A stretch of 64,000 nucleotides of DNA from an uncultured Methylocystaceae bacterium (GCA_937870755.1 CALMZV010000145.1:64501-128500); one strand, 5' to 3'; numbered from the stretch's first letter, positions 1 to 8,516 are shown. Notes: generated by a model not told the origin, from the letters alone. Numbers and translations: made by a program.

Positions 1-2447
1 TGATCACGGTCAGTCAGGTGCGACCAGTCCTTCTGGTGCACGTCACGGAGGGTGAAACCGTCCTCAAGATCGCCGTTGCGGATGCGAGACAGGATCGCCT
101 TGGCGGCCGTGACCTCGGATTGCGCTCCCGCCGCGTAACACCGCCTGGCGTGAGCCTCGGCATAGTCAGCGATGGCGATCGCACGCCGCAGCGCTCCGGA
201 CGCGACAGCGCCAGCCGCGCCATTGGCCAGATGAGAGGAAAGAGCCAACGATGGAACCAGCTTGCGAAATTTCGCGAGGTGGCTCTCCAGCGCCGGCGAA
301 AGGTCACCTGCACGGATGCGGCGTTCAAGGTCGAGACGCCAAGCATCGAACATTTCTTGCGCGCCCGGGTCGAACCGCAGGTAGGCGATAGAGTCAAACT
401 GATCGACCGTGGCTCCGGCAGACGCGGCTGTCAGTTCATTCAAGCGATCGAACGCCGCCCATGCCCTTTGGCGGGCATCGCTGTCCGGATAGCGATCAAC
501 GTTCCGAAACTGCGGGGCTTGATCAGGCCAAACCATAAGACCGAAGCGCTGGAGCAGCCCGTCGTCACCCGCGCCCTGAGAGCGACGCACGTAATCCGCG
601 AGCCGACCCGGCTGCGTCGACCCCAGAACAGACAAACAGACCGCGTCGATATGCGTTTGACCTCGCAAGATGCGATCGAAAGTGTAACCGGAGGTGCCGT
701 TCCACCCGGTCAGATAGAAGCCGCGCGCGGAAGCGTTTCGCTCATCGTCGAGGCTCTTGAGAAGCGACACCAGTTCGTCGCGAAACGCCAGCACGCCATC
801 GGGATTATGCGCCATCGCCAAACCAAGCGCTTCGTACGTGGTGTCATTCAAGACGTAACGGAGCATGCGGGGCGACTCCGGCGCATCGCCAAACGACGCG
901 TCGTCGAAGTTGCGCCCCTCCGCGAAGGCCTTACGAGCCCGGCGCGCGTCCGCTTCAGACTTGATCTTGTAAATCTCCTGAGCTCGCTGATGCTCTTTCA
1001 GCGCTTCCTCATTTTTCTGACGCGCCAAAGCCTCAAGACGGGTCAAAGGCTTCAGTGCCTCTTTCATCGCCGGGCTCTTCATCGCGCCCGGACGGCCAAC
1101 GATGCAGCCCCATAGATTGGCGACTTCCATCCAGTCCGTCTTGCGCTGGGGTCGGATCGCCACCTTGCGCCCGATCAGGGAACCGATTGCGACTAAGGCG
1201 GCGACGCCGATGAAGTCGAGCGGACACTGCATGCGGTCGGCGATATCGGAAGCCCATGCGGCGAGAGCCTCGGGAAGAAATCCATCTTCGAAGACCGGCA
1301 CAGGCGAGAGGTTGTCTGGTAGCGATCTCGGCTCCGGCCACTCACGCCCGTCGTCCGCTTTCTCCTCAGCGTGGACGCGGGCTCCATGCTCGTTCCAACC
1401 CAGCGTCTCCGGCTCCGCGCCCATGCAGTCGCAAAGCCAGTGAGCGGCGTCCTTCACGTCAGCGCGGCCGCCCCATTCCTGGACCAGCGAGATCGGCGTG
1501 CGCTTACCCATGCGCGGGTCGCCCATGTCGTGGATGCCGAAGTCGCTGATGCCGCCGGTCTTGCCGGGGACGATGCTGATGTCTTCTTCGAGGTTTCGTC
1601 CGAGGCTGTCGGACGAGACACGATAGCCGCCGGTGCCGGGTTGATGGACTGCCTGAGGGAAGAGCCTTAGCACCCACGACGACAGGCTCTCCATCGCCGC
1701 GTCGTTGACGCACCGGAAGAAGTCCTTTCCACGCTTTGGCTTCTTGCGCTTCGCCGCGCCGGCACGCGGCGTCGCTCTGGGATCGCGCCCGCCGAAGAAG
1801 TTCCACGGCTCCTTGGGCGGCTCGGTCGCGTCAGGCTGCGCCGCGTGGGCGGCAACCTCTGCGGCCGCCTGAAACTCGGCGGCGCGCGCAATGAGCGCGG
1901 CGATGGTTTGCGGCGCGGGCTCGATGCTGGTTGGCGCACCGGGGAGGTGCTCGCCGGTGATCGTCAGATACCTCTGCTTGCCGTAAATCTCGACATGAGC
2001 AGGATCACACTTCGTCGCGTGCTCTACCTTGCCGCGCGCGATCAGGCGGATGCCCGTCCCGCTCGGGCTGACTTCGGCATAGGTCTCGCGCAGGTCAAGG
2101 ATCGCGCACGCCCAAGGCTCGATCTCCCCGGTCGAGGGATCGCGGCACTTGTCCAGATCGATGTCGGTGAATTCGTCGCGCTCGGCCAGAACGAAGCCGA
2201 CGCCAGGCAGCTTGCGCGTCATGGCGAAGACGAGCGCCCGCTCGAAGCTTCCCCATGTTTTGGGATCGGAGTGCGACGCGCCGCCGCCGACGTGCGGGTT
2301 CACCGGGGGCTTCGTACGCTTGGTCGTGCCGTCCGCCTTGGTGATCTCCTTGTAACGCCAACACACCCATTGCGGATGGGAGATCAACTCTGCGATCGCT
2401 GGCAGCGCGAGATTGGCCGTCAGCCGCGCCAGGTGGTTAGCGCTCAT
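1..2447 (-). CDS. DUF3987-type primase/helicase-like protein of the integrated element (3' end beyond the window)
   Basis: An open frame of about 815 codons starts at the ATG at 2447-2445 and runs off the left edge, so the C-terminus is missing. The N-terminal part resembles a primase-polymerase-like domain: GGGASHSDPKTW, then FTDIDLDKC near residues 91-98 with an acidic D-x-D, then AEVSPSGTGIRLI. The middle has ISDFGIHDMGDPR. From about residue 400 a DUF3987 domain begins (MQCPLDFIGVAALVAIGSLI) with a P-loop-like GRPGAMKSP near residue 450. Such proteins are encoded by phages, satellites and integrative elements and are thought to act in element replication. Its start overlaps the end of the upstream AlpA-like gene by 11 bp, so the two are probably co-translated. 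Exact biochemistry is inferred. Confidence 0.82.
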   Translation of the reverse strand, partial: MSANHLARLTANLALPAIAELISHPQWVCWRYKEITKADGTTKRTKPPVNPHVGGGASHSDPKTWGSFERALVFAMTRKLPGVGFVLAERDEFTDIDLDKCRDPSTGEIEPWACAILDLRETYAEVSPSGTGIRLIARGKVEHATKCDPAHVEIYGKQRYLTITGEHLPGAPTSIEPAPQTIAALIARAAEFQAAAEVAAHAAQPDATEPPKEPWNFFGGRDPRATPRAGAAKRKKPKRGKDFFRCVNDAAMESLSSWVLRLFPQAVHQPGTGGYRVSSDSLGRNLEEDISIVPGKTGGISDFGIHDMGDPRMGKRTPISLVQEWGGRADVKDAAHWLCDCMGAEPETLGWNEHGARVHAEEKADDGREWPEPRSLPDNLSPVPVFEDGFLPEALAAWASDIADRMQCPLDFIGVAALVAIGSLIGRKVAIRPQRKTDWMEVANLWGCIVGRPGAMKSPAMKEALKPLTRLEALARQKNEEALKEHQRAQEIYKIKSEADARRARKAFAEGRNFDDASFGDAPESPRMLRYVLNDTTYEALGLAMAHNPDGVLAFRDELVSLLKSLDDERNASARGFYLTGWNGTSGYTFDRILRGQTHIDAVCLSVLGSTQPGRLADYVRRSQGAGDDGLLQRFGLMVWPDQAPQFRNVDRYPDSDARQRAWAAFDRLNELTAASAGATVDQFDSIAYLRFDPGAQEMFDAWRLDLERRIRAGDLSPALESHLAKFRKLVPSLALSSHLANGAAGAVASGALRRAIAIADYAEAHARRCYAAGAQSEVTAAKAILSRIRNGDLEDGFTLRDVHQKDWSHLTDRD

Positions 2448-2640
2448 CGAACCCGGCCATCAGGAAGAGGTCGAGATCGGTGCGGAGGAAGAGGCGGCAC
2501 TTGCCGATCTTGATCGAGCGAAGCTTGCCGGATTTGATCGCACGATAAAGCGAAGCGCGGCTGAGCCCGGTGTATTCGCACGCGCCGTGAAGGCGGATCG
2601 CGCGGGGTTCGTTATCAGCTTTCTTTGGTGCGGTGAGCAT
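2437..2640 (-). CDS. AlpA/excisionase-like helix-turn-helix regulator
   Basis: A small 67-residue protein with a MerR-like helix-turn-helix of the AlpA/HTH_17 type: LHGACEYTGLSRASLYRAI followed by KSGKLRSIKIGKCRLF and an acidic end. Relatives act as excisionases or as activators of integrase expression in P4-like elements. I place the start at 2640 because GGGAG lies 6 bases before this ATG; an in-frame ATG at 2646 directly abuts GGGAG and is less suitable. The 3' end overlaps the DUF3987 gene by 11 bp. Its place between integrase and primase genes fits a regulator of excision or element genes. Confidence 0.8.
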   Translation of the reverse strand: MLTAPKKADNEPRAIRLHGACEYTGLSRASLYRAIKSGKLRSIKIGKCRLFLRTDLDLFLMAGFDER

Positions 2641-2734
2641 GGTCATCTCCCGTGAGACGACCAGAACTAATAACGGCTACGACGAGCGTGTCAGCAAGAG
2701 AGCGATGTCGAAAAATCGGTGCTGAAGCGGTCGA

Positions 2735-3607
2735 TTATCGTGCAGGATTTTCTTTCGCGACGTCCAACGTCGCAACGGCGCTGACAGCCTCTGGCAACAA
2801 GGTCGACAGTCTCAGGAAGAAGCTCTCAATGAGCTGTTCATCGAGATCGGGTCGTAGCGCCTCCGCGAAATCGGCCTCAAACTGACTTCGGAGCCCTTTT
2901 GCAAAAGAAGTGCGAAGCGCTGTTGCCAGTCTAGGCGCGAGAGACGTGGCAAGAGTGTCGGCGCTGAAAATCGCCATCGCATGCAGATGGTCTCTCTGAC
3001 GCAACGCCCGCTGCTCCGGATCGTTGTCCACCTCTTCCTGCATGTTGTCCCAGTATGCTTCAATCGACGTGTTGCCGCCTCCCAAGAGGGTTCGTTCCTC
3101 AAGAGCGCATTTCTCCAACAGTTCAGAAGGTCGAGGAACGACGCCTGCGGCCTTGTAGCGGCGGAATGCGTCGTCAAGCTCGCGTTTCGTGAGCTCGTGC
3201 CCGGGATACAGGCGGTCAGCCAGCGCCATGCCTTTCTCCAGAGCGTTCGGCTTTGCACCCCAGCCGCCCTCCAAACAAAGCGCGAGGACGTACTCCGCAG
3301 CGACGTGTTCCGCATGAACAGACTGGCAGTTGAACACCGACTTGCGAGGTCGGCCACGGCTCCTACGCCGTCGTTCGAATGGCTCATGCCCGTCCTTTAG
3401 GCGGTGAAGAAGACCCGCAATTTGATCGCGGTGTCTCCGCGAGAGAACTGGGCCGGCGCCAAGGGCGTGAATGAGCTGTGAAAGATGGCGTTTGTCGAAC
3501 GGAGGCTCGCGCCCCGCCCAATCGCTCAGCAAGCTCGCAGCGATTGCTCCTGCCGATAGTCGAGGTTCTTTGCATTCGTCCTGTGCAGGCTCGGGATTGG
3601 CTTGCAT
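2735..3607 (-). CDS. Uncharacterised element protein with AT-hook-like motif
   Basis: A 290-residue reading frame that I do not recognise. It is mostly helical-looking and charged, without signal peptide or membrane segment, so it is probably cytoplasmic. Residues 79-89 form a very basic stretch, RRRRSRGRPRK, whose RGRP core matches an AT-hook; this suggests but does not prove DNA contact. It lies between the integrase and the AlpA-like gene on the same strand, 140 bp from the integrase stop. A second frame overlaps it (2812-3387) but has less protein-like composition. The ribosome binding site before 3607 is weak. Function unknown. Confidence 0.6.
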   Translation of the reverse strand: MQANPEPAQDECKEPRLSAGAIAASLLSDWAGREPPFDKRHLSQLIHALGAGPVLSRRHRDQIAGLLHRLKDGHEPFERRRRSRGRPRKSVFNCQSVHAEHVAAEYVLALCLEGGWGAKPNALEKGMALADRLYPGHELTKRELDDAFRRYKAAGVVPRPSELLEKCALEERTLLGGGNTSIEAYWDNMQEEVDNDPEQRALRQRDHLHAMAIFSADTLATSLAPRLATALRTSFAKGLRSQFEADFAEALRPDLDEQLIESFFLRLSTLLPEAVSAVATLDVAKENPAR

Positions 3608-3748
3608 CGAGAGGCATCCCTGATGAAAAATGCAGAATCAATCGGAGACGTTTCTATCCCTCGCGCGCGCGTATTGCTCGGCAAAAGAGTGAAATCTACC
3701 CTTCCTGATCGTTTCGCGCCATCGCGGCGCAGCCCGCGCCGGATCACA

Positions 3749-4834
3749 TCATAGCTTCACTCTGTCCAGCCCCTTCCAAGCGTCCAACTGATCCGACCAC
3801 CATTGCGCCATCTCCACTCGTTCCTGCCAGAACAGGCCGCGCGCGTAGGCGCGGCGGACGGGATCGGGGTCTTGATGGGCGAGGGCGCGCTCGATCGCGT
3901 CAGCCGAGAAACGACCGCTCTCGTTCAGCAGCGTCGACGCCGTCGCCCTGAAGCCATGCGAGGTGACTTCGTCTTGCGAATAGCCCAGCCGGCGGAGCGC
4001 GGCGTTGAGCGTGTTTTCCGAGATTGGTCTCGTCGCCGTCCGCGTGCCGGGAAAGACAAGTCGCCCTTCGCCGGTCAATGGCCGCAGCCATTCGAGGATC
4101 GCCAGCGCCTGCCGCGCCAACGGCACGCGGTGCTCTCGACGCATCTTCGTGCGCGCCGCCGGGACGGTCCAGACGGCGTTAGCCAGATCGAACTCCGCCC
4201 ACTCGGCCATCCGCAGTTCGCCAGGCCGGGTGAAGACGAGCGGCAGCAGCTTCAGCGCGGCGATGGTCGAAGGTTGCCCCTGAAAGCCGTCGATCGCCCG
4301 CAGCAGCGCACCGAACGCCACTGGGTCGGTGATCGCCGCGCGATGCTTCACGCGCGGCGCGCTGATTGCCCCGCGCAGCGCGAGGGTCGGATCGTTCGTC
4401 GCGCGTGCGGTGGCGATGGCGTAGCGGAAGATCGCGCCGACCGTGCCGCGCAGGCGCTTGGCGGTCTCCAGATTGCCGCGGTTCTCGATGCCCTTCAGCA
4501 GCGCCAAAACCTCCGGCGGGCTGATTTCAGCGATCGGCCGCTTGCCGAGCTTCGGCGCGGCCAGCGCCAGCAGCCACATCACCTTGTCGATGGTCGCCGG
4601 CGCACGCGATTCACGGCGCAGCTTGTCGAGATACTCCTCCGCCACGCTCTCGAATGTCGTCGCGGCGGAGATGGCGCGCGCGATCTTGTCCGCCTTCTTC
4701 TTCTGGCCGGGGTCCTGCCCTGCGGCGAGGAGCTCCTTGGCCTCGTCGCGACGGTCGCGGGTCGCCCGCAAGCCGACAGTCGGATACGCCCCGAACGAGA
4801 GGGTGCGTTCCTTGCCGTCGAGGCGATAGGCCAT
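3749..4834 (-). CDS. P4-type tyrosine integrase with frameshifted N-terminus
   Basis: A phage-type tyrosine recombinase adjacent to a tRNA. The 361 residues contain the end of the DUF4102 arm-binding domain (GKERTLSFGAYPTVGL), a SAM-like core-binding region and the catalytic domain. The catalytic signature is visible: arginine in FTRPGELRM, HGFRAT (H-x-x-R), LAHQDPDPVRRAY with the second histidine and a following tyrosine. P4 integrases normally begin about 40 residues earlier. That missing part is encoded at 4835-4952, but its ATG (4950-4952) is out of frame by one extra base near 4934-4939 and reads into a stop after 21 codons. Either the gene is damaged, it uses the internal ATG at 4834, or the base is a sequencing error. 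Confidence 0.85.
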   Translation of the reverse strand: MAYRLDGKERTLSFGAYPTVGLRATRDRRDEAKELLAAGQDPGQKKKADKIARAISAATTFESVAEEYLDKLRRESRAPATIDKVMWLLALAAPKLGKRPIAEISPPEVLALLKGIENRGNLETAKRLRGTVGAIFRYAIATARATNDPTLALRGAISAPRVKHRAAITDPVAFGALLRAIDGFQGQPSTIAALKLLPLVFTRPGELRMAEWAEFDLANAVWTVPAARTKMRREHRVPLARQALAILEWLRPLTGEGRLVFPGTRTATRPISENTLNAALRRLGYSQDEVTSHGFRATASTLLNESGRFSADAIERALAHQDPDPVRRAYARGLFWQERVEMAQWWSDQLDAWKGLDRVKL

Positions 4835-4952
4835 CCGCCACAGCTTCGAGCCGGTCGGATTGACGACGAGGAAGAGCCATCCGCCGTCAGAGAGCTTGTA
4901 AGGGCGCTCGCCCGGCTTGGCGTTGCGAATCTGGGTGGTCGGTGAGGGGCAT

Positions 4953-5002
4953 TGCGGGTATCAGCCCTGCGAGGAGTTCCGCGATACCCGCAACGATACC
5001 CG
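4953..5002. repeat. Inverted/direct repeats upstream of integrase, candidate arm sites
   Basis: Three copies of a 10-bp core sit just upstream of the integrase. TGCGGGTATC at 4953-4962 is the inverse of GATACCCGCA at 4982-4991. CGATACCCGC occurs at 4981-4990 and again at 4993-5002, a direct repeat at 12-bp spacing. Integrases and excisionases of this type bind short repeated arm sites near the attachment site, and AlpA-type regulators bind at int promoters. The assignment is inference from position and symmetry. Confidence 0.5.
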
Positions 5003-5126
5003 CTTTGGGGTGAGCGGCAAGGGATGCTCAGGAGACAGCTTGAGCCGCTCCGAGACGAACAATCGTTGATTTTCAACGACTTTTTGGTCGGAGAGAGACG
5101 CTATGAGGCGGTCTGAAATGGAGAAA

Positions 5127-5170
5127 TGGTGCCGCAAGAGAGAATCGAACTCCCGACCCCATCATTACGA
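5127..5170. other. Probable attachment site: 3' part of tRNA-Thr
   Basis: The integrase gene lies immediately beyond the 3' end of the tRNA-Thr gene, and everything to the left is element-type DNA. P4-type integrases usually recombine within the T-arm/3' end of a tRNA and leave an intact tRNA at one junction and a copy of its 3' end at the other. The second copy must lie left of this window, so the core length cannot be fixed. Confidence 0.55.
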
Positions 5171-5202
5171 ATGACGTGCTCTACCAGCTGAGCTATTGCG
5201 GC
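5127..5202 (-). tRNA. tRNA-Thr (anticodon CGT)
   Basis: A complete 76-base cloverleaf including an encoded CCA (complement of TGG at 5127-5129). The acceptor stem GCCGCAA/TTGCGGC is perfect, the D-arm is GCTCAGCTGGTAGAGC, the anticodon loop is TTCGTAA giving CGT, and the T-loop is TTCGATT. CGT reads the threonine codon ACG. The gene is intact, so the element at its 3' side restored the tRNA end on integration. Confidence 0.96.
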
Positions 5203-5283
5203 GTCCGCGCGAAACCGGCGCAGGCGGGTTCTCATATCGGCGCCTTCCCGTTTTGACAAGACGTTTGCGCGCGCGTCTTCTGG

Positions 5284-6861
5284 TCAGATCAGCCGGCCGG
5301 GTTTGTCCGCTTTCGGTTTCGGGCCGGGGTCGTCGGGCGGCGCGGGCATGGGAAAGACCACCGGACGGGCGGCGGCTGGCTCGGCCGCCCGCGCCGCGCC
5401 GTCGGCCGGCTCGGGTTTCGTCGCCGGTTCCTCGCGCGCGGGCGTCGCCTGCGGCGCTTCGGCTGGTTCGGCCGCGGACGGGGCCGGCTCGGCCAGATCG
5501 ATCAGCAGCGGCTGGTCCGGTTTGGCCGGCGTCGCGGAGATCGGCGCCAGCACCGGCTCCGGCGGCGCAACGCCCGCCTGTTCGATCGGCGTCGTCCAGC
5601 GGAACGCGTCGAGCTTGCCGGTGACGGGCGAGGCGGGCGCCCAGCGTTTCGAGACGATCCCGTCGGCGATCCAGGCCGGATCGCGGCGCGCGCGGGCGCT
5701 GCGGGCGAGCCATTGCCGCGCAAGTCCGGTCTGGCCGTGCTCCTTTTCCTCGATTTCCGCCATCAGCAGGCAGGCGCGGGCGGCCGGTCGCTCCCCGTCC
5801 GCCACCAGCGGCGCCATCGCCGCGCGCGCGCCGGCGAAATCGCGCATCGCCAGCGCGGTCGTCGCCAGCATCATCGCGCTTTCGGCATGTTCGGGGGCGC
5901 GGCGCGCGAGGTGTTTCGCGCGCGCGTGGCGATCGGCGTTCGAATCGCCCGGCCGCATATCGAGATAGGCGGCCGCCAGATCGGGGTGCGGCGCCTGGCT
6001 CCATGCGCGCTCGATCATCTTCGCGCCGGCCTTCATGGAGCCGTTGCGGGCGAGCAGGCGCGCCGCCAGCGCCACGGCGGGGACGAGATCGGGCGCGCGG
6101 GCGACCGCCTGTCGGGCGCGCCGCAGGGCGCCTTCGGGATCGGTCAGCTCGATCTCCTGCGCGATCGCCGTTTCCAGCACCGCGCGCTGGCGTTCGGCGG
6201 TCGCCGCGTCGATGGTGCGGGCGCGGGCGTTGGCCTCGACCGTTTCGAGCGCGGCGGCCCAGTTGGCGGCGGCCGTCTCGTGGCGCACCAGCGCCTCCCC
6301 GGCCCACGGGAGAGCCGCAAGCCGGTGCGCCTCGCGCGCATATTCGTGCGCGGCTTCGGCGTCGTCGCGGCGCCTGGCCTCGATGTGCAGGCCCCGCAGG
6401 CCGAGCAGCCGTGTTTCCGGCCGCTCCGCCATTCGCACGAAAGCGGTCTCGGCGCCCGCGCGGTCGCCGCCGAGCTGGGCGACCTGCGCCTGCAGCAGCA
6501 GGCCGAGCGGTTCGTGCGGCAGGCGACGCCCCACCTCGTCGGACGCCTTGCGGGCGGCGCGCAGATCGCCGGCGCCGGCCGCCACCAGACCGCGCGTGAG
6601 CGCCTCGTATCCCTTGCGGCGCTGGCGCGCGCTGCGGGCGCCGCGCGCGCGGCCCGGCGTGCGCCACAGGTAGCGCACGAGGCCCCACAGGACGACCGCC
6701 GAAATCGCCACCACGAGCGCCAGGCCGAGCACCACGGGCATGGTGGTTTCGATGTCTTGGCCAAGCCAGCGCACCGACACCTCGCCCGGCCGGTCGACCA
6801 GCCACGCCACGCCGAAAGCCAGCGCCGCCAGCGCCACGAGGAAGGAAATGAGACGCAACAT
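5284..6861 (-). CDS. hemY: HemY-like TPR membrane protein
   Basis: A 525-residue protein starting MLRLISFLVALAALAFGVAW. It has two membrane segments at about residues 4-20 and 40-66, then a long alanine-rich helical region with TPR-type repeats (for example AAYLDMRPGDS, AKHLARRAPEHAES) and a proline/alanine-rich C-terminal tail. This is the architecture of the bacterial HemY N-terminal family, linked by genome context to haem synthesis although no enzymatic role is established; it is not the Gram-positive coproporphyrinogen oxidase of the same name. A longer in-frame start exists upstream but would overlap the mitofilin-like gene; the ATG at 6861 is the family-like start. It follows the mitofilin-like gene by 44 bp on the same strand. 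Confidence 0.85.
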   Translation of the reverse strand: MLRLISFLVALAALAFGVAWLVDRPGEVSVRWLGQDIETTMPVVLGLALVVAISAVVLWGLVRYLWRTPGRARGARSARQRRKGYEALTRGLVAAGAGDLRAARKASDEVGRRLPHEPLGLLLQAQVAQLGGDRAGAETAFVRMAERPETRLLGLRGLHIEARRRDDAEAAHEYAREAHRLAALPWAGEALVRHETAAANWAAALETVEANARARTIDAATAERQRAVLETAIAQEIELTDPEGALRRARQAVARAPDLVPAVALAARLLARNGSMKAGAKMIERAWSQAPHPDLAAAYLDMRPGDSNADRHARAKHLARRAPEHAESAMMLATTALAMRDFAGARAAMAPLVADGERPAARACLLMAEIEEKEHGQTGLARQWLARSARARRDPAWIADGIVSKRWAPASPVTGKLDAFRWTTPIEQAGVAPPEPVLAPISATPAKPDQPLLIDLAEPAPSAAEPAEAPQATPAREEPATKPEPADGAARAAEPAAARPVVFPMPAPPDDPGPKPKADKPGRLI

Positions 6862-6905
6862 GCAGAACGCCCTGGGGGATGAAATCGGAAATCGGGTCTC
6901 GAACG

Positions 6906-8399
6906 TCAGGTCTTGGAGCGCCCGAGGGCGGAAATGCTTTCGTTGGCGAGAGCGCGGGCGGCTTCCTGCGCCGCGCGCAGCCTGCCGGCGGACTGGCGCC
7001 ACGGTTCGGCGGCCGCCCTGGCCGCCCCGGACAGCGCATCGGCGGCCTCTGTCGCGCCGGCGAGGTCGCCGCGCGCCAGCGCCGCCTCCACCCGCGCGTA
7101 GACCGCGCCGGCCGAGGCGCCCGTCGTTTCTCCCACCGGGCGAATTTTCACGAGATTGGTCGCCTTGGCGACGAGCGCGTCGTACCAGGCGCCTTGCGGG
7201 GCGGGTTCGGCGAGAATTTTCGGTTTCAGCGCACGCCATTCGGCGCCGAGCGCGGCGAGCGTCGGCGGCGCGGCGGCGAGGAACGGCTCGAATGGGGCGA
7301 GGCGCGGCTGCTCCACGCCCAACGCGGCGAGCGCTGCGACGGCGGGGCCAACGGGGCGGCCGGCGGTCAGGTTCTGCGCGGCGGTCTGGGCCGCCACGGC
7401 GCGCGCGCCCAGCGATTCGGCGGCGTGGCCGGCGCCGGCGTCGCGCTGCTCGGGCGCGCGTATGTCGGCCTTCGGCTGGTCGAGCCTCTGCTCGAGCGCG
7501 GCGAGGCGCTGGCCGAACCCGTCGATCTTCGGGCCGAGCGCGTCGGCGGTGCGGACTGCGTCGGCGGTCGCCTTTTCGCTCGCCGTCCGGCCGGCGTCCA
7601 GCCGCGCGGCGAGCTGGTCGAGCTTGGCGGCGAGCGCGTCGATCCGCTCCAGCGCCGGTCCGATGCGCGGGTCGGCCGCAGGCGACGGCGCGGCGACGGA
7701 GGCCGGCGGATTGAGATCGGCCGGCGGCGAGGCGGGACGGACGGGCGTGGGCGTCGGCTGCGGCGCGATCGCCTGCGGCGCGACGACCGGGGATGGCGGC
7801 GCGGCGGTCTTGATCGGCTCCGTCTTGGCGGGCTCCGACTTTGCCGACTCCGTCTTGGTGGGCTCCGACTTTGCTGACTCCGTCTTGGCGGGATCCGTCT
7901 TGGCCGACTCCGTCCTGGCGGGCTCCGGTTTGGCGGGCTCGGGTTTCGCCGCAGGCGCCGGCGGTCTGGCGGCGACGGCGGGCGCTTTCGGCGGCGGGGG
8001 CTGCGACGGCGCCAGTTGATCGGAGAACAGCCAGGCAAGAACGCCCGCGACGATCAGCGCGCCGGCGGCGATGCCGATCGGCGCCGCCAGACTGCGGCGC
8101 GGCTTTTTTTCGAGCGCTTGCGGCGCCGTCTCGTCGGCGCCGGGGGAGTCGGCGGGCTTTTCGGCCGTGGTCTCGGTCGGCGGTTCGAGCGTGGGCTCAT
8201 CGGCGACGCGGGCATTGGTGTCCGGGGCGTCCGGCGCCGTCCCGCGCGGCGGCGCGCCGATTTCGGTCGCCGCGCCTTCGATCACCGGCGGCGTGCGGCG
8301 CAACGTCCGGTCGGTCGGCGGGTCGCTCGCCATGTCGGTCGTTCGCGCCTGTTCGCCGTCTTTCGGCTGGTCGCCCCGCGGCTCGCCGTCTCGCTGCAT
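6906..8399 (-). CDS. Mitofilin (Mic60)-like inner-membrane protein
   Basis: A 497-residue protein: a disordered acidic/proline-rich N-terminus, one membrane segment at about residues 103-127 (SLAAPIGIAAGALIVAGVLA), a long Lys/Pro/Ala-rich low-complexity linker, a predicted coiled coil around residues 235-330 (RIDALAAKLDQLAARLDAGR) and a helical C-terminal domain. This matches the alphaproteobacterial mitofilin family, homologues of mitochondrial Mic60, which shape inner membranes. In relatives it usually lies in a hemC-hemD-mitofilin-hemY run; here hemY follows but hemC/hemD do not precede, and a CitE-like gene is there instead. GGAAA precedes the start at 8399. Confidence 0.85.
   Translation of the reverse strand: MQRDGEPRGDQPKDGEQARTTDMASDPPTDRTLRRTPPVIEGAATEIGAPPRGTAPDAPDTNARVADEPTLEPPTETTAEKPADSPGADETAPQALEKKPRRSLAAPIGIAAGALIVAGVLAWLFSDQLAPSQPPPPKAPAVAARPPAPAAKPEPAKPEPARTESAKTDPAKTESAKSEPTKTESAKSEPAKTEPIKTAAPPSPVVAPQAIAPQPTPTPVRPASPPADLNPPASVAAPSPAADPRIGPALERIDALAAKLDQLAARLDAGRTASEKATADAVRTADALGPKIDGFGQRLAALEQRLDQPKADIRAPEQRDAGAGHAAESLGARAVAAQTAAQNLTAGRPVGPAVAALAALGVEQPRLAPFEPFLAAAPPTLAALGAEWRALKPKILAEPAPQGAWYDALVAKATNLVKIRPVGETTGASAGAVYARVEAALARGDLAGATEAADALSGAARAAAEPWRQSAGRLRAAQEAARALANESISALGRSKT
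7817..7950 (-). repeat. 15-bp coding tandem repeat in the mitofilin-like linker
   Basis: The linker is built from a degenerate 15-base unit (complement of forms such as GACTCCGTCTTGGCG) giving the five-residue pattern T/P-E/D-S/P-A-K repeated about nine times. Imperfect copies indicate expansion by slippage or unequal exchange followed by drift. The linker probably only sets spacing between the membrane anchor and the coiled coil. Confidence 0.75.
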
Positions 8400-8516
8400 G
8401 GTCCGCTTTCCGCCCGCTCATGCGGGCTTCAACATCTAACGCCGACCCGCACATCCGGCAACGCGCGCCGACAGGCTTTGTTTCTCGCGCGCCGTGCGCC
8501 CGGACGAACGCCGCCG

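Noticed and set aside
18-1115. 365-codon plus-strand frame at the left end
   Set aside because: It is the shadow of the DUF3987 gene, whose minus-strand translation shows a P-loop-like motif and family sequence.
5165-7239. Long overlapping frames antisense to, or extending beyond, the HemY-like gene, up to 651 codons
   Set aside because: High-GC DNA gives long open shadows. Only the frame starting at 6861 has membrane helices and TPR-like sequence; the extension overlaps the mitofilin-like gene and is Arg-rich.
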